Origin: Coxiella sp. RIFCSPHIGHO2_12_FULL_42_15 | GTDB lineage: Bacteria > Pseudomonadota > Gammaproteobacteria > Coxiellales > Coxiellaceae | NCBI GenBank assembly: GCA_001797285.1 | Contig: MGOZ01000008.1 | Coordinates: 62,001 to 126,000, forward strand | DNA: 64,000 bases | Reading direction: 5' to 3' | In this document: in pieces, positions 55,788 through 64,000 of the stretch | Numbering within the stretch: position 1 is the stretch's first letter | Layout of the letters: each line of letters begins with the position of its first letter | Notes under the pieces: model-generated | What the model was told of the DNA's origin: nothing | The model's input: only the letters and a program-made list of their open reading frames with translations | Database searches by the model: none | Made by a program: the position numbers and the translations under genes

Positions 55788-56729
55788 ATGCGACAAAAAA
55801 TCTTATTGACCCTTATGTTATTGGTTTCTTCTTTTTGTCTGGCGGAGCAGCTTCCATTGCCCGAAAAAAACCAAACGCTGATGGGGAAACTCGTTTCTCA
55901 TCAAGTACAAACCGATGAAACGCTCGCCGGCATTGCGCGCCAATATGATGTGGGTTATTTCGAATTACTGGCAGCAAACCCTCACGTGAATCCACGTACG
56001 TTAACATCGGGAACCCTGTTAATTATTCCTAAACAATTCATTTTGCCGAATTTACCGCACAAAGGCATTATTATTAATATTGGCACGATGCGACTCTTTT
56101 ATTTTCCCAAAGGAAAAGATTATTTTTTCACTTATCCTGTTGGTATTGGCAAACAAGATTGGGGAACGCCGCTCGGCGTTCTTTCTATCATCCAAAAAAT
56201 TGCTGACCCTGTCTGGTACGTTCCGCAAAGTATTTATGACTTTCGAAAAGCAGAAGGTGACCCTGTTCCTCACAAAGTTCCACCAGGCCCCGATAATCCT
56301 TTAGGTGATTATGCATTACGTCTATCGAAACCCACTTATTTAATTCACGGAACCAATGAACCCGAAAGCGTGGGGGTCCGTAGTAGCGCGGGTTGTATCC
56401 ACCTTTATCCAGAAGATATCAAAACATTATTTGCCAACATTTCTATCGGCGAACCCGTCATTATCATTAACCAACCTTATCAAGCCAATTGGAGCAACAA
56501 TACCCTCTATGTTGAAGCACATTTACCACTAGCCGAAGATCGCAACAAATTAGCAGACCCTACAATGAACTCGCTGGATATTGTTAATGCCATTGCAAAA
56601 ATACCCATGCGCATAGATTGGGGGTTAGCCCAAGAAGCGATTAAAGATCATACGGGAATACCTATTGCCGTTGGCCAAACGGACGAATCGACAGAAATTT
56701 CTACTCAAGATGAGCAAAAATGGGGATAA
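55788..56729 (+). CDS. L,D-transpeptidase with LysM domain
   Basis: A 313-residue periplasmic enzyme that makes 3-3 cross-links or anchors proteins to peptidoglycan. It has a signal peptide (residues 1-19, LLTLMLLVSSFCLA), a LysM domain (about 36-85; HQVQTDETLAGIARQYDVGY) and a YkuD catalytic domain (about 95-225) with YLIHGTNEPESVGVRSSAGC, giving the catalytic His and Cys, followed by IHLYPED. The C-terminal 85 residues are a family-type extension. It lies 4 bases downstream of yihY. Confidence 0.93.
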   Translation: MRQKILLTLMLLVSSFCLAEQLPLPEKNQTLMGKLVSHQVQTDETLAGIARQYDVGYFELLAANPHVNPRTLTSGTLLIIPKQFILPNLPHKGIIINIGTMRLFYFPKGKDYFFTYPVGIGKQDWGTPLGVLSIIQKIADPVWYVPQSIYDFRKAEGDPVPHKVPPGPDNPLGDYALRLSKPTYLIHGTNEPESVGVRSSAGCIHLYPEDIKTLFANISIGEPVIIINQPYQANWSNNTLYVEAHLPLAEDRNKLADPTMNSLDIVNAIAKIPMRIDWGLAQEAIKDHTGIPIAVGQTDESTEISTQDEQKWG

Positions 56730-56745
56730 AAATCCCAGGGTTGAC

Positions 56746-56816
56746 GCCCTTCAAACAAAAGACCTTTCCGTTGGCGGCACACCGGCCATCGCAGTTCGAT
56801 GTGAAATATCCGGTTA
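56746..56816. repeat. Repeat family E, copy 2
   Basis: CCCTTCAAACAAAAGACCTT to GAAATATCCGGTTA, related to 30545-30616. It directly abuts repeat C2. Both E copies and two F copies share the end GAAATATCC or GAAATATGC, so E and F may be one element type. Confidence 0.7.
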
Positions 56817-56818
56817 GA

Positions 56819-56963
56819 GTGTAGCCTTGCATTGATGTAATTAGTGCATACTCAAGGTTCGCGGGTCCTGCCGCTCGCCATCTCGCGGCAAAGCTTCGCC
56901 TGCGCGGCAAGATCTCTGGCTCGCGTCACCCGCTTTGCAGCATACATTAATCCGAGGCTACAC
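56819..56963 (-). repeat. Repeat family C, copy 2 (inverted to copy 1)
   Basis: Bounded by GTGTAGCC (56819-56826) and GGCTACAC (56956-56963), so it has its own 8-bp inverted ends. The core is the reverse complement of 46589-46711 with an extra 25 bases at one end. The short gap to the outer-membrane gene holds nothing else. Confidence 0.85.
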
Positions 56964-56970
56964 CCTCCGG

Positions 56971-57678
56971 TTAAAATAAAAAAGTAACCACTGCCGCTAA
57001 ATATTGCATCGTCGGCAAGTACTGGTGATTGACGATCAATTCCGGTTGATCTCCTTGACCGATGCCAATGGACGTTTGGAAGCATCCAATACCAAATATC
57101 ATACCATACACAGCGCCAAGCTGAATTTGATCGGTGACATCTGCGCTAATGCCAACACGCGCTTCAGGGCGCACAAAATACGCTGTCGGCCAATGAGCGT
57201 CAATTTCTAAAACTTCACCAAACTCCCCAGAAAATTGTCCGGAAGATACATGAAATCCACCCACACTTGAATACACTAATGCTGGTCCCCCCATGACAAA
57301 AACATGCAAACTTTTATAATTCAAAATCCCTTTCAACAAAAATTCAAACGACAACAAGGTATGATTGATATTACTTTCCAACGGGGCAAGCTTGTAAGCG
57401 TAACCCGAAAAAAAAGTCGCTCCCGCTTCCACCCCCAGAAACGGAACTACAAGATAGCCAAACGCCACCCGCTCCATGAGATCTTTGCGATCGGAAGGCA
57501 TAAACACAACATTATTGACAACCGTGGATTGGGTATTCGCATGAATATTTTGCTGCCCCATATCGGTTTCAACGTAGAATTTAAACGGGTTGGTGTGCAT
57601 TTCCACCTTTCCCGCAAAGGCTAACTTTAAACAACTGATCAGCGTAAAACTAACGATACACCATCGATACAAGCCCAT
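56971..57678 (-). CDS. Outer-membrane beta-barrel protein candidate
   Basis: A 235-residue protein with a signal peptide (GLYRWCIVSFTLISCLKLAF then AG) and alternating hydrophobic strands: KFYVETDMGQQ, RVAFGYLVVPFLGVEAGATF, LLSFEFLLKGILNY, YFVRPEARVGISADVTDQIQ, and the end YLAAVVTFLF, which finishes in Phe as outer-membrane barrels do. It resembles the small OmpA/opacity-type eight-strand barrels common in Legionella and Coxiella. The GTG at 57705 is in frame, but ATG 57678 gives a proper signal. It lies directly after tolR, where tolA stands in other gammaproteobacteria. Confidence 0.7.
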   Translation of the reverse strand: MGLYRWCIVSFTLISCLKLAFAGKVEMHTNPFKFYVETDMGQQNIHANTQSTVVNNVVFMPSDRKDLMERVAFGYLVVPFLGVEAGATFFSGYAYKLAPLESNINHTLLSFEFLLKGILNYKSLHVFVMGGPALVYSSVGGFHVSSGQFSGEFGEVLEIDAHWPTAYFVRPEARVGISADVTDQIQLGAVYGMIFGIGCFQTSIGIGQGDQPELIVNHQYLPTMQYLAAVVTFLF

Positions 57679-57701
57679 GAGCACATCCCTATCGCCTGAT
57701 T

Positions 57702-58139
57702 TCACTGCGGATCAGTAATTAAACCCACATCATTCGCGCCCGCTTTTTGCAACAAAGCCATAACGGCAACCACCCTACCATAATCGACGGCGCGATCCCC
57801 TTTTACATAGACGGGACGCTCGGCATGTTGCTGTTCGGCAAGTTTTAATAAGGCAGCCACACGATACAACAATTCTTGCTCTGTGACCGGCACATCGGGT
57901 TTTTCAGCAACATTTAAAAAATATTGTCCGCCTGCATTAATACTCACTACAAGGGGTAATTCTTTTTTAGAAGGTAATGCGCGCGCTGACGCTTGCGGTA
58001 AATTGACATGAATGCCCTGCGATAATAAAGGTGCCGTTATCATAAAAATCACAAGCAATACCAACATGACATCGATATAAGGCACCACATTAATTTCCGC
58101 CAAAGGACCTTTACGTTGACGATGTGATTTTATCCGCAT
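57702..58139 (-). CDS. tolR: TolR/ExbD-family protein
   Basis: A 145-residue inner-membrane protein with one helix (about residues 22-42; VVPYIDVMLVLLVIFMITAP) containing the proton-path Asp, and a periplasmic domain (GIHVNLPQASARALPSKKEL, VYVKGDRAVDYGRVVAVMAL, GLITDP). With TolQ it forms the proton-driven motor of the Tol-Pal system. One base separates it from tolQ. No tolA, tolB, pal or ybgC follows, so those parts must be elsewhere or the pair could serve another partner. Confidence 0.92.
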   Translation of the reverse strand: MRIKSHRQRKGPLAEINVVPYIDVMLVLLVIFMITAPLLSQGIHVNLPQASARALPSKKELPLVVSINAGGQYFLNVAEKPDVPVTEQELLYRVAALLKLAEQQHAERPVYVKGDRAVDYGRVVAVMALLQKAGANDVGLITDPQ

Positions 58140-58140
58140 A

Positions 58141-58815
58141 TTACCCTCGCGATGCTTGCATCAGTTGTTGCTGCAAAATACCTGACAATTCTTCTTGAAA
58201 CATTTCATATTTTTGCTGAATAAGTTCAATACGATTTGCAAAACGATTATAAGCGACGACCGCTGGAATGGCGGCAAACAAACCGACCGCCGTTGCAATC
58301 AACGCTTCTGATATTCCCGGCGCCACCATCGCAATGGTCGCCTGTTGCACGCCCCCGAGTGCTTGAAAAGACGACATGATACCCCATACCGTTCCAAACA
58401 AACCGACATAGGGCGCTGTAGAACCAATGGTTGCTAATGTTGCAACATGCTGCTCTAAATTTTGTAGCGCTGTTTGACTTGCTAAACGCATAGCACGTTG
58501 GCTGCTTTCTAAAATGATTTCTCGTTTTATCAAAGGCTGCTGCGACAATTTTTGATATTCTGTAAATCCCGCATGAAAGATGCCGGCAAGATCACCGTCG
58601 TCTTCACGAATCTGGCGCTGCAAATTCACAAAATCGCCCCCCCCCCAACATGCTTTTTCAAATTGGCGCGTTAAGCGTTCTGTTTTACGTAAGAGTAATG
58701 TGCGCTGTAAAATGATGGTCCACGAAAACACCGACGCAATCACCAAAATAATGAGCACCGTTTTAACGACGGAATCCGCGTGCGAAATAAAGGTCCACAA
58801 AGAAGCATCTTGCAT
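58141..58815 (-). CDS. tolQ: TolQ/ExbB-family proton channel protein
   Basis: A 224-residue protein with three membrane helices (about residues 15-35, 125-150 and 165-190) and the family motif LATIGSTAPYVGLFGTVWGI then ALIATAVGLFAAIPAVVAYN. Together with TolR it converts proton motive force into envelope constriction at division. The start MQDASLWTFI at 58815 follows GGAG by six to seven bases; an in-frame TTG at 58827 is less likely. Confidence 0.93.
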   Translation of the reverse strand: MQDASLWTFISHADSVVKTVLIILVIASVFSWTIILQRTLLLRKTERLTRQFEKACWGGGDFVNLQRQIREDDGDLAGIFHAGFTEYQKLSQQPLIKREIILESSQRAMRLASQTALQNLEQHVATLATIGSTAPYVGLFGTVWGIMSSFQALGGVQQATIAMVAPGISEALIATAVGLFAAIPAVVAYNRFANRIELIQQKYEMFQEELSGILQQQLMQASRG

Positions 58816-58901
58816 AACAGGCTCCAAAGGAATAACGAGGTCCCTATTGTAACATTCCGACTCAATTCAGCAAGAATTTCACGCGATGAACAATCGCTCT
58901 G

Positions 58902-60086
58902 CTATCCCGAGCTATGATGCGGTTTATGTGCAAAATAAAGGACAAAATAACCCAAAACACCCGATGCCAAAGAACCAACAATCACACCAAGGCGCACCAT
59001 TTCTAAATATGACTCACCCAATCGACCAAACGCTAGGTTTCCAATAAACAAACTCATGGTAAACCCAACACCGGCAATCAACCCTATCCCATAAAGACTC
59101 GCATAGCTCGCACCGCGCGGCATTCGAGCCAAACCCATTCGAATCGCAATCCAAGAAGCGCAAGTAATACCTACCTGCTTTCCGATGAATAATCCACAAA
59201 CAATTCCGAGTGTCATTGGACTGAATAAATCACCTAAATAAAGTTTAGAAAAATCAATTCCCGCATTAGCAAAAGCAAAAATCGGCAACACACCAAACGC
59301 TACCCACGGATGTAAATGATGTTCTAAAGCACGCGAAGGTGAAAAACGCGATTTTTTTTCGCCTTTCATGGGAATCGCCATCGCAATAACAATTCCCGCT
59401 AACGTCGCGTGAACACCAGATTTCAACACACAAAACCACAGCACGATTCCAATGAGCAGATAAGGAATGATGCGCGTGACTTTCAAATAATTCAATAAAA
59501 ACAACAAAAAACATAATACCAAAGCAATGACCAACAACAACCACGAAATATTTTTCGCATAAAAAATCGCAATAACGATGATGGCTCCAATGTCATCAAA
59601 AATCGCTAACGCCGTTAAAAAAACTTTTAACGACACCGGAATTCGTGAACCCAACAAAGCAACAATCCCTAATGAAAACGCAATATCCGTCGCCGTTGGA
59701 ATCGCCCAACCTTGTATCCGGATCGCATCACTGGCATTCATGGAAATATAAATCAGTGCGGGAACAACCATCCCGCCCACAGCAGCAACAACCGGCAATA
59801 CGGATTTTGCAAAATTATTTAATTCCCCTTCCAGCATTTCACGCTTGATTTCTAAACCCACCAACAGAAAAAAAATCGCCATTAAGCCATCATTAATCCA
59901 TAACAATAATGATTTTGACATCGCAATAAAACCCAAATGGAAACCAATCGGCGTGCCGAAAAGTGCTTCATAAAAATCACGTAATGGTGTATTACTAAAG
60001 AGATTCGCGAACAACGCAGCGACCAGCAAAACAATACCGCTACTGGTTTCTAGTTTTATAAATTCTCGTAATGCTTTAATTGGCAT
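58902..60086 (-). CDS. nhaA: Na+/H+ antiporter NhaA
   Basis: A 394-residue inner-membrane antiporter exchanging two protons for one sodium. About twelve helices; the paired aspartates of the ion site lie in ALAIFDDIGAIIVIAIFY, with TATDIAFSLG and PIFAFANAGI also conserved. The N-terminus ALREFIKLETSSGIVLLVAA matches the family. A single gene divergent from the CPA1 antiporter, with element A2 between them. Confidence 0.95.
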   Translation of the reverse strand: MPIKALREFIKLETSSGIVLLVAALFANLFSNTPLRDFYEALFGTPIGFHLGFIAMSKSLLLWINDGLMAIFFLLVGLEIKREMLEGELNNFAKSVLPVVAAVGGMVVPALIYISMNASDAIRIQGWAIPTATDIAFSLGIVALLGSRIPVSLKVFLTALAIFDDIGAIIVIAIFYAKNISWLLLVIALVLCFLLFLLNYLKVTRIIPYLLIGIVLWFCVLKSGVHATLAGIVIAMAIPMKGEKKSRFSPSRALEHHLHPWVAFGVLPIFAFANAGIDFSKLYLGDLFSPMTLGIVCGLFIGKQVGITCASWIAIRMGLARMPRGASYASLYGIGLIAGVGFTMSLFIGNLAFGRLGESYLEMVRLGVIVGSLASGVLGYFVLYFAHKPHHSSG

Positions 60087-60134
60087 ATTGGCAACTGATC
60101 GCTATCCTGTATTGAGCCCAGAGAGATATTAACA

Positions 60135-60303
60135 TACAGTGTTTCAGATAAATATTTTGGTAAAAATAAACTATTTTAATTGTCTTACCGGCAATGGTGC
60201 TCACTGTCGAGCTTCCCTCTCCCGCCTGCGGGAGAGGCTAGAAGAGGGTTGGCTTCTAATGGCACGATCATTTTCACCAAAATATTTATCTGAAAAGCTA
60301 TAG
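60135..60303. mobile_element. MITE family A, copy 2
   Basis: The same 169-bp layout as 36225-36393, with TIR core TTTCAGATAAATATTTTGGT and its mirror, and the CTCTCCCGC hairpin. It lies in the divergent gap between two antiporter genes, where it could affect their promoters. Sequence from here to 60374 shows no gene. Confidence 0.88.
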
Positions 60304-60374
60304 CATACGTTAGTATACTCACAGCTTATGTCTATCTCTATGTTGAAATCAACTCTATCTTGAAAAAGGCCACT

Positions 60375-61625
60375 ATGGATTATTACACGCTGGGTTCCAT
60401 CATCCTCACGATCGCCGTCTTAATTGGTTATATCAATCACCGCTTCATTCATTTGCAAGCAACCATTGCCTTGATGCTTGCCTCATTACTGATTTCACTG
60501 CTGCTGATTGTATTACAACACAGTGGCGTGACAACCCTGAGCACACAAGCAGTGGAATGGATACGCCGCACTCATTTTCAACACTTTTTGTTAAAAGGTA
60601 TTTTGAGCTTTTTACTGTTTGCTGGCAGCCTTACCATTGATTTTACAGCGCTAAGGCAACAAAAATGGGAAATTGGCATTCTCGCTTCGCTGACTACCAT
60701 CGCCTCAACATTGATCGTGGGTGTTCTCCTTTTTTACTTGTTGCCCCTGATCGGTATTTATCTACCGATACTTTATTGTTTGTTGTTTGGCGCACTCATC
60801 TCGCCAACAGATCCCATTGCCGTACTCGCCACATTTAAAAAGCTCGGTGTTTCAAAACGGTTGCAAACTTGCGTTGCAGGGGAATCTCTGTTTAATGATG
60901 GAGTTGGCATTGTGATTTTCATCACCCTCTTTCAACTGACGTTTATGAACAAAAACATTTCTCTCTCTACAGTGAGTTTGTTATTTTTAAAACAGGCAGT
61001 AGGGGGTCTCGCGTATGGTGTATTGCTCGGTATGTTTACGCGCTATCTCATCAAATCTGTTCAAGATCATGCAATCATTATTTTGGTGACGCTGGGCATG
61101 GTGAGCGGTGGCTATTCCCTGGCATTATGGCTAGGAATTTCAGGTCCATTAGCGATGGTCGTTCTTGGTATTTCTACAGGAAAGGTCTTACGGTACCCTA
61201 CTCAAACGGCTCTCTCTTCTTCGGTTTATATATTCTGGGAAGTCATCGATGAAGTGCTTAATTTCGTTTTATTTCTCCTTATTGGTTTTGAAATGATGCT
61301 TATCTCCGTAAATAGTACACACCTAGTTGCCATGTTGTTAACGGTTCCATTAGTGCTCGCCGTTCGTCTGATTACGGTGGCGGTACCGATTAAATTAATC
61401 AGCTTAAAACGCGCCCAAGATCCCTATACCATTGCCATTTTAACGTGGGGTGGGCTACGCGGCGGGCTAGCGCTCGCCCTCGCATTAACACTACCTCTTT
61501 CATCAGAATTCAATATCATTCTTTCAATGACTTATGCCGTGGTGGCGTTTTCCGTGATTGTCCAAGGACTAACAATAACGCCACTGGCACGCTTAAGTCA
61601 GAGGATTGCTTCATCACGCCTGTAG
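60375..61625 (+). CDS. CPA1-family cation:proton antiporter
   Basis: A 416-residue membrane protein with about twelve helices and CPA1 (NhaP/NHE-like) motifs: SPTDPIAVLATFKKLGVSK, VAGESLFNDGVGIVIF with the ion-site Asp, and LTWGGLRGGLALALALTLP. It exchanges Na+ or K+ for H+; the ion cannot be told. An in-frame TTG at 60360 is upstream; ATG 60375 with AAAAAGG five bases before is preferred. It is next to nhaA, giving two sodium/proton antiporter types side by side. Confidence 0.92.
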   Translation: MDYYTLGSIILTIAVLIGYINHRFIHLQATIALMLASLLISLLLIVLQHSGVTTLSTQAVEWIRRTHFQHFLLKGILSFLLFAGSLTIDFTALRQQKWEIGILASLTTIASTLIVGVLLFYLLPLIGIYLPILYCLLFGALISPTDPIAVLATFKKLGVSKRLQTCVAGESLFNDGVGIVIFITLFQLTFMNKNISLSTVSLLFLKQAVGGLAYGVLLGMFTRYLIKSVQDHAIIILVTLGMVSGGYSLALWLGISGPLAMVVLGISTGKVLRYPTQTALSSSVYIFWEVIDEVLNFVLFLLIGFEMMLISVNSTHLVAMLLTVPLVLAVRLITVAVPIKLISLKRAQDPYTIAILTWGGLRGGLALALALTLPLSSEFNIILSMTYAVVAFSVIVQGLTITPLARLSQRIASSRL

Positions 61626-61726
61626 TTGCAATCCGTGGCTAAACCGTTTAATATCTAGCCCGTCCAGCCAAAATGGTCGGTTTAACAACACATGATTCAA
61701 AAATAAAGGAAAGGTGTCTACTTTTT

Positions 61727-61951
61727 ATGCCTACGATTGATATACCTGATGAAAATGCTTTTGACGTCTCATTACGTCGTTTCAAAAGAGCCTGTGAAAA
61801 AGCAGGGATCCCAACCAAACTTCGCCAGATCGAGCACTACGAAAAACCGACAACGAAACGTAAGCGTAAACGTGCTGCCGCGGTAAAGCGTTATGCAAAA
61901 AAACTGCAAAAAGAGCATGAAGCGTTAGAGAGAGAACGCGTTAGGCACTAA
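61727..61951 (+). CDS. rpsU: 30S ribosomal protein S21
   Basis: A 74-residue basic protein of the 30S platform, needed for pairing with mRNA Shine-Dalgarno regions. It shows [19 protein letters not shown] and [16 protein letters not shown], the S21 signature. AAGGAAAGG lies upstream of the ATG at 61727. It opens the macromolecular-synthesis cluster rpsU-yqeY-dnaG, usually followed by rpoD. Confidence 0.96.
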   Translation: MPTIDIPDENAFDVSLRRFKRACEKAGIPTKLRQIEHYEKPTTKRKRKRAAAVKRYAKKLQKEHEALERERVRH

Positions 61952-61981
61952 CTTATTCATAACAGCTCGGACGGAAATGGC

Positions 61982-62434
61982 ATGACCCACGAAGGACTAA
62001 AAGAACGTATCAAGTCAGCGATGATTGAAGCGATGAAAGCCAAAGATAAAGATCGTCTCAGCGTCATTCGCATGCTACAGGCCGCTATCAAGCAAAAAGA
62101 AGTGGATGAGCGTGTTATCCTAGACGACCCCGCCATCATCACTGTCATTGAAAAAATGATCAAACAACGCCGCGAATCCGCTAAACAATACGAAGAAGGT
62201 CGCCGCCCCGAACTCGCCGCAAAAGAGATTCAAGAAATTGGTTTGCTGGAGACTTACATGCCTAAAGCATTAAGTGAACCCGAGCTGGATGCCTTGATCA
62301 AAAAAGTCATTGCAGAATTGCAAGCCTCTAGCATTAAGGATATGGGTAAAGTCATGAACACGCTTAAAGGCCAAATTCAAGGCCGCGCCAACATGGCGGA
62401 AGTCAGCAATAAGATCAAACAGCTTTTATCTTAG
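61982..62434 (+). CDS. YqeY-like (GatB/YqeY domain) protein
   Basis: A 150-residue protein of the YqeY family, which resembles the tail domain of the amidotransferase subunit GatB; a role in tRNA amidation quality has been suggested. Motifs: LKERIKSAMIEAMKAKDKDR, VIRMLQAAIKQKEVDER, YEEGRRPELAAKE and MGKVMNTLKGQIQGRANMAE. It lies 30 bases after rpsU and before dnaG, its usual place in gammaproteobacteria outside the enterics. Confidence 0.93.
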   Translation: MTHEGLKERIKSAMIEAMKAKDKDRLSVIRMLQAAIKQKEVDERVILDDPAIITVIEKMIKQRRESAKQYEEGRRPELAAKEIQEIGLLETYMPKALSEPELDALIKKVIAELQASSIKDMGKVMNTLKGQIQGRANMAEVSNKIKQLLS

Positions 62435-62454
62435 CCTGTGTTTTACAATGCATC

Positions 62455-62519
62455 TGCCGCAAAGCGGCAGGGCACTTCGTGTAGCCGTCATCCTCAAAAA
62501 GCAACATGAAATATGCAGG
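62455..62519. repeat. Repeat family F, copy 3 (inverted)
   Basis: Starts with the hairpin CTGCCGC-AAA-GCGGCAG (62455-62471) and runs through GGGCACTTCGTGTAGCCGTC to ATGAAATATGCAG. It is the reverse complement of 44346-44402 and directly touches element A3. Confidence 0.7.
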
Positions 62520-62689
62520 CTATAGTGTTTCAGATAAATATTTTGGTAAAAATAAACTATTTTAATTGTCTTACCGGCAATGGTGCTCACTGTCGAGCTT
62601 TCCTCTCCCGCCTGCGGGAGAGGCTAAGAGAGGGTTGGCTCCTAATGGCACGATCATTTTCACCAAAATATTTATCTGAAAAGCTATAG
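62520..62689. mobile_element. MITE family A, copy 3
   Basis: CTATAG with TIR core TTTCAGATAAATATTTTGGT at the left and the mirrored core with CTATAG at the right: the most complete ends of the three copies. It is inserted between yqeY and dnaG, in a normally compact operon, next to repeat F3. Confidence 0.9.
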
Positions 62690-62725
62690 TTTTCTCAGCC
62701 GCCAATATCCGTTATTCTAATGACC

Positions 62726-64000
62726 ATGACAAAACAAATCCCACAGCCCTTTATCGATGATGTTATCGCGCGAACTGATATCGTTGAATTAATTCAAACG
62801 CGTGTCACCATCAAAAAAAAGGGTCACCACTATCTCGGGCTTTGCCCTTTTCACAACGAGAAAACACCTTCATTTAATGTCAATCCACAAAAGCAATTCT
62901 ATTATTGCTTTGGTTGTGGCGCACACGGCAATGCTATTAGCTTTCTCATGAATTATGATCATCTGCCTTTTGTCGAAGCGATCACTGAACTTTGTAACCC
63001 ACTCGGTCTTGAAATTCCAACGAGCGACGCGGCCAGCACTTCAAACCACAAAAATGATTACGAACTACTGACCAAAGCAACAACATTCTATCAACAACAG
63101 TTAAAGCAATCCCCTGCAGCAATTCACTATCTCAAAACACGCGGTTTAACTGGGCATATCGCAAAACATTTTCAAGTGGGCTTTGCGCCGGACGAATGGG
63201 ACAGTTTAATTCGATTTTTTCAGCCCAACGCAGACCTTCTCACTCAACTTGAAATCAATGGTCTGCTCATCAAAAAAGACAGCGGCAGTTGCTATGATCG
63301 ATTTCGTCATCGCATTATTTTTCCCATTCACGATACGCGTGGTCGCGTCATCGCTTTCGGCGGACGAACGCTTGGTGACGATTTGCCTAAATATATTAAT
63401 TCTCCCGAAACACCGCTTTTCCAAAAAAGCCATGAATTGTATGGTCTTTATGAAGTGTTACAACATCATCATCAACCTTCTTCCATCATCATGGTTGAAG
63501 GTTATATGGACGTGATTGCACTGCATCAATATGGCATTTGTAATACCGTTGCAACACTCGGAACAGCCACTAATCCCAAACATCTGCAAAAACTGTTTCG
63601 TTATACGAGTGAAGTGATTTTTTGTTTTGACGGTGACAAAGCCGGACAACAGGCGGCATGGAAAGCCGTATTAATGAGCTTAGCGCTCATGCGCGACGGA
63701 ATTCAATTACGCTTTATGTTTCTGCCACAAAAAGATGATCCTGACTCCCTCATTCGACGCGTCGGCTATGAAGGTTTTCAACAGCGCTTACAAAATGCTA
63801 AACCATTAAGTTCGGTTTTTTTCGAATTACTGCAAACCGAAATTTCACTCGATACACCTGATAGCAAAGCGCTATTTGCCAAAAAAGCAGCACAACACTT
63901 AAATCAAATGCCCAAAGGTATTTTTCGTGAATTGATGTTTGAGCAACTCGCTAAACAATTGCAAGTGTATGTCAGCGATCTTCAACCTTTGCAAACGACA
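62726..64000 (+). CDS. dnaG: DNA primase, 5' part (continues beyond the window)
   Basis: The first 425 codons are open to the window end. The zinc-binding domain shows CPFHNEKTPSF and YYCFGCGAHGNAISF (residues about 40-75); the RNA polymerase core has FRHRIIFPIHDTRGRVIAFG and the TOPRIM motif MVEGYMDVIALHQYGI, then CFDGDKAGQQAAWKA. DnaG makes RNA primers at replication forks. ATG 62726 is preferred; ATG 62720 is also in frame and adds two residues. Element A3 lies 36 bases upstream, so dnaG must be read through it or have its own promoter. Confidence 0.95.
   Translation, partial: MTKQIPQPFIDDVIARTDIVELIQTRVTIKKKGHHYLGLCPFHNEKTPSFNVNPQKQFYYCFGCGAHGNAISFLMNYDHLPFVEAITELCNPLGLEIPTSDAASTSNHKNDYELLTKATTFYQQQLKQSPAAIHYLKTRGLTGHIAKHFQVGFAPDEWDSLIRFFQPNADLLTQLEINGLLIKKDSGSCYDRFRHRIIFPIHDTRGRVIAFGGRTLGDDLPKYINSPETPLFQKSHELYGLYEVLQHHHQPSSIIMVEGYMDVIALHQYGICNTVATLGTATNPKHLQKLFRYTSEVIFCFDGDKAGQQAAWKAVLMSLALMRDGIQLRFMFLPQKDDPDSLIRRVGYEGFQQRLQNAKPLSSVFFELLQTEISLDTPDSKALFAKKAAQHLNQMPKGIFRELMFEQLAKQLQVYVSDLQPLQTT

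Overview
The window reads as one chromosomal contig of a gammaproteobacterium, most likely a host-associated member of the Legionellales/Coxiella-like group. The gene orders trmL-gpsA-secB-grxC-yibN, gpmI-envC-ctpA, thyA-lgt-ptsP-rppH, aspS-yebC-ruvCAB, tolQR and rpsU-yqeY-dnaG are gammaproteobacterial. Secreted-effector-like proteins carrying eukaryote-type domains (ankyrin repeats; a ubiquitin-like fold fused to a YopJ-like catalytic core), relics of transposases and many short palindromic repeat families point to an intracellular life style. No rRNA, tRNA or CRISPR was seen.

Layout. 0-2.2 kb is accessory: IS6-family relics, a higBA toxin-antitoxin pair with a promoter/operator, and a truncated frameshifted DUF4143 ATPase. 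2.2-6.2 kb is a leftward housekeeping run (tilS, accA, trhO, an SDR). 6.4-11.9 kb holds mlaA, trmL, gpsA, secB, grxC, a YibN-like rhodanese and an S9 peptidase; an ankyrin protein (12.0-14.0 kb) separates these from gpmI-envC-ctpA (14.4-18.7 kb). envC carries a palindromic repeat in frame inside its signal-peptide region. 18.9-26.2 kb: a cell-wall amidase, an arginase-family enzyme, a DUF559 endonuclease cassette between inverted repeats, then thyA, a small membrane protein, lgt, ptsP and rppH. 26.3-30.5 kb: nrdAB behind two NrdR-like boxes and a DnaA box, with nrdB frameshifted near its 5' end. 30.6-36.2 kb: an SAHH-like protein, a hybrid histidine kinase and an orphan membrane protein. 36.6-46.6 kb is fmdB, a DUF502 gene, aspS, yebC, ruvC, ruvA and ruvB, interrupted at 37.5-41.5 kb by an O-carbamoyltransferase locus (DUF5989-like, NodU/SxtI-like, SGNH-like, SxtJ-like) bounded by two transposase relics. 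46.8-50.3 kb is a complete MCE lipid-transport ABC operon. 50.5-53.0 kb has a tiny basic protein, a Gly/Ala/Cys-rich protein and, divergent from it, the ubiquitin-like/YopJ-like fusion. 53.1-58.8 kb: zapE, wrbA, yihY, an L,D-transpeptidase, an outer-membrane barrel candidate, tolR and tolQ. 58.9-64.0 kb: two Na+/H+ antiporters, rpsU, yqeY and the 5' part of dnaG.

How it fits together. Most genes serve envelope building and division (accA, mlaA, the MCE operon, envC, ctpA, amidase, L,D-transpeptidase, lgt, tolQR, zapE), DNA precursors and repair (thyA, nrdAB, ruvABC, dnaG), translation (tilS, trhO, trmL, aspS, rpsU) and ion balance. The best candidates for undescribed biology are the ubiquitin-like/YopJ-like protein at 51546-53042, the SxtI/SxtJ/DUF5989/SGNH carbamoylation locus at 37.8-41.5 kb, and the in-frame repeat in envC. 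At least seven short repeat families occur, including a 169-bp element with 28-bp terminal inverted repeats in three copies. Repeats were found by eye and copy lists may be incomplete.
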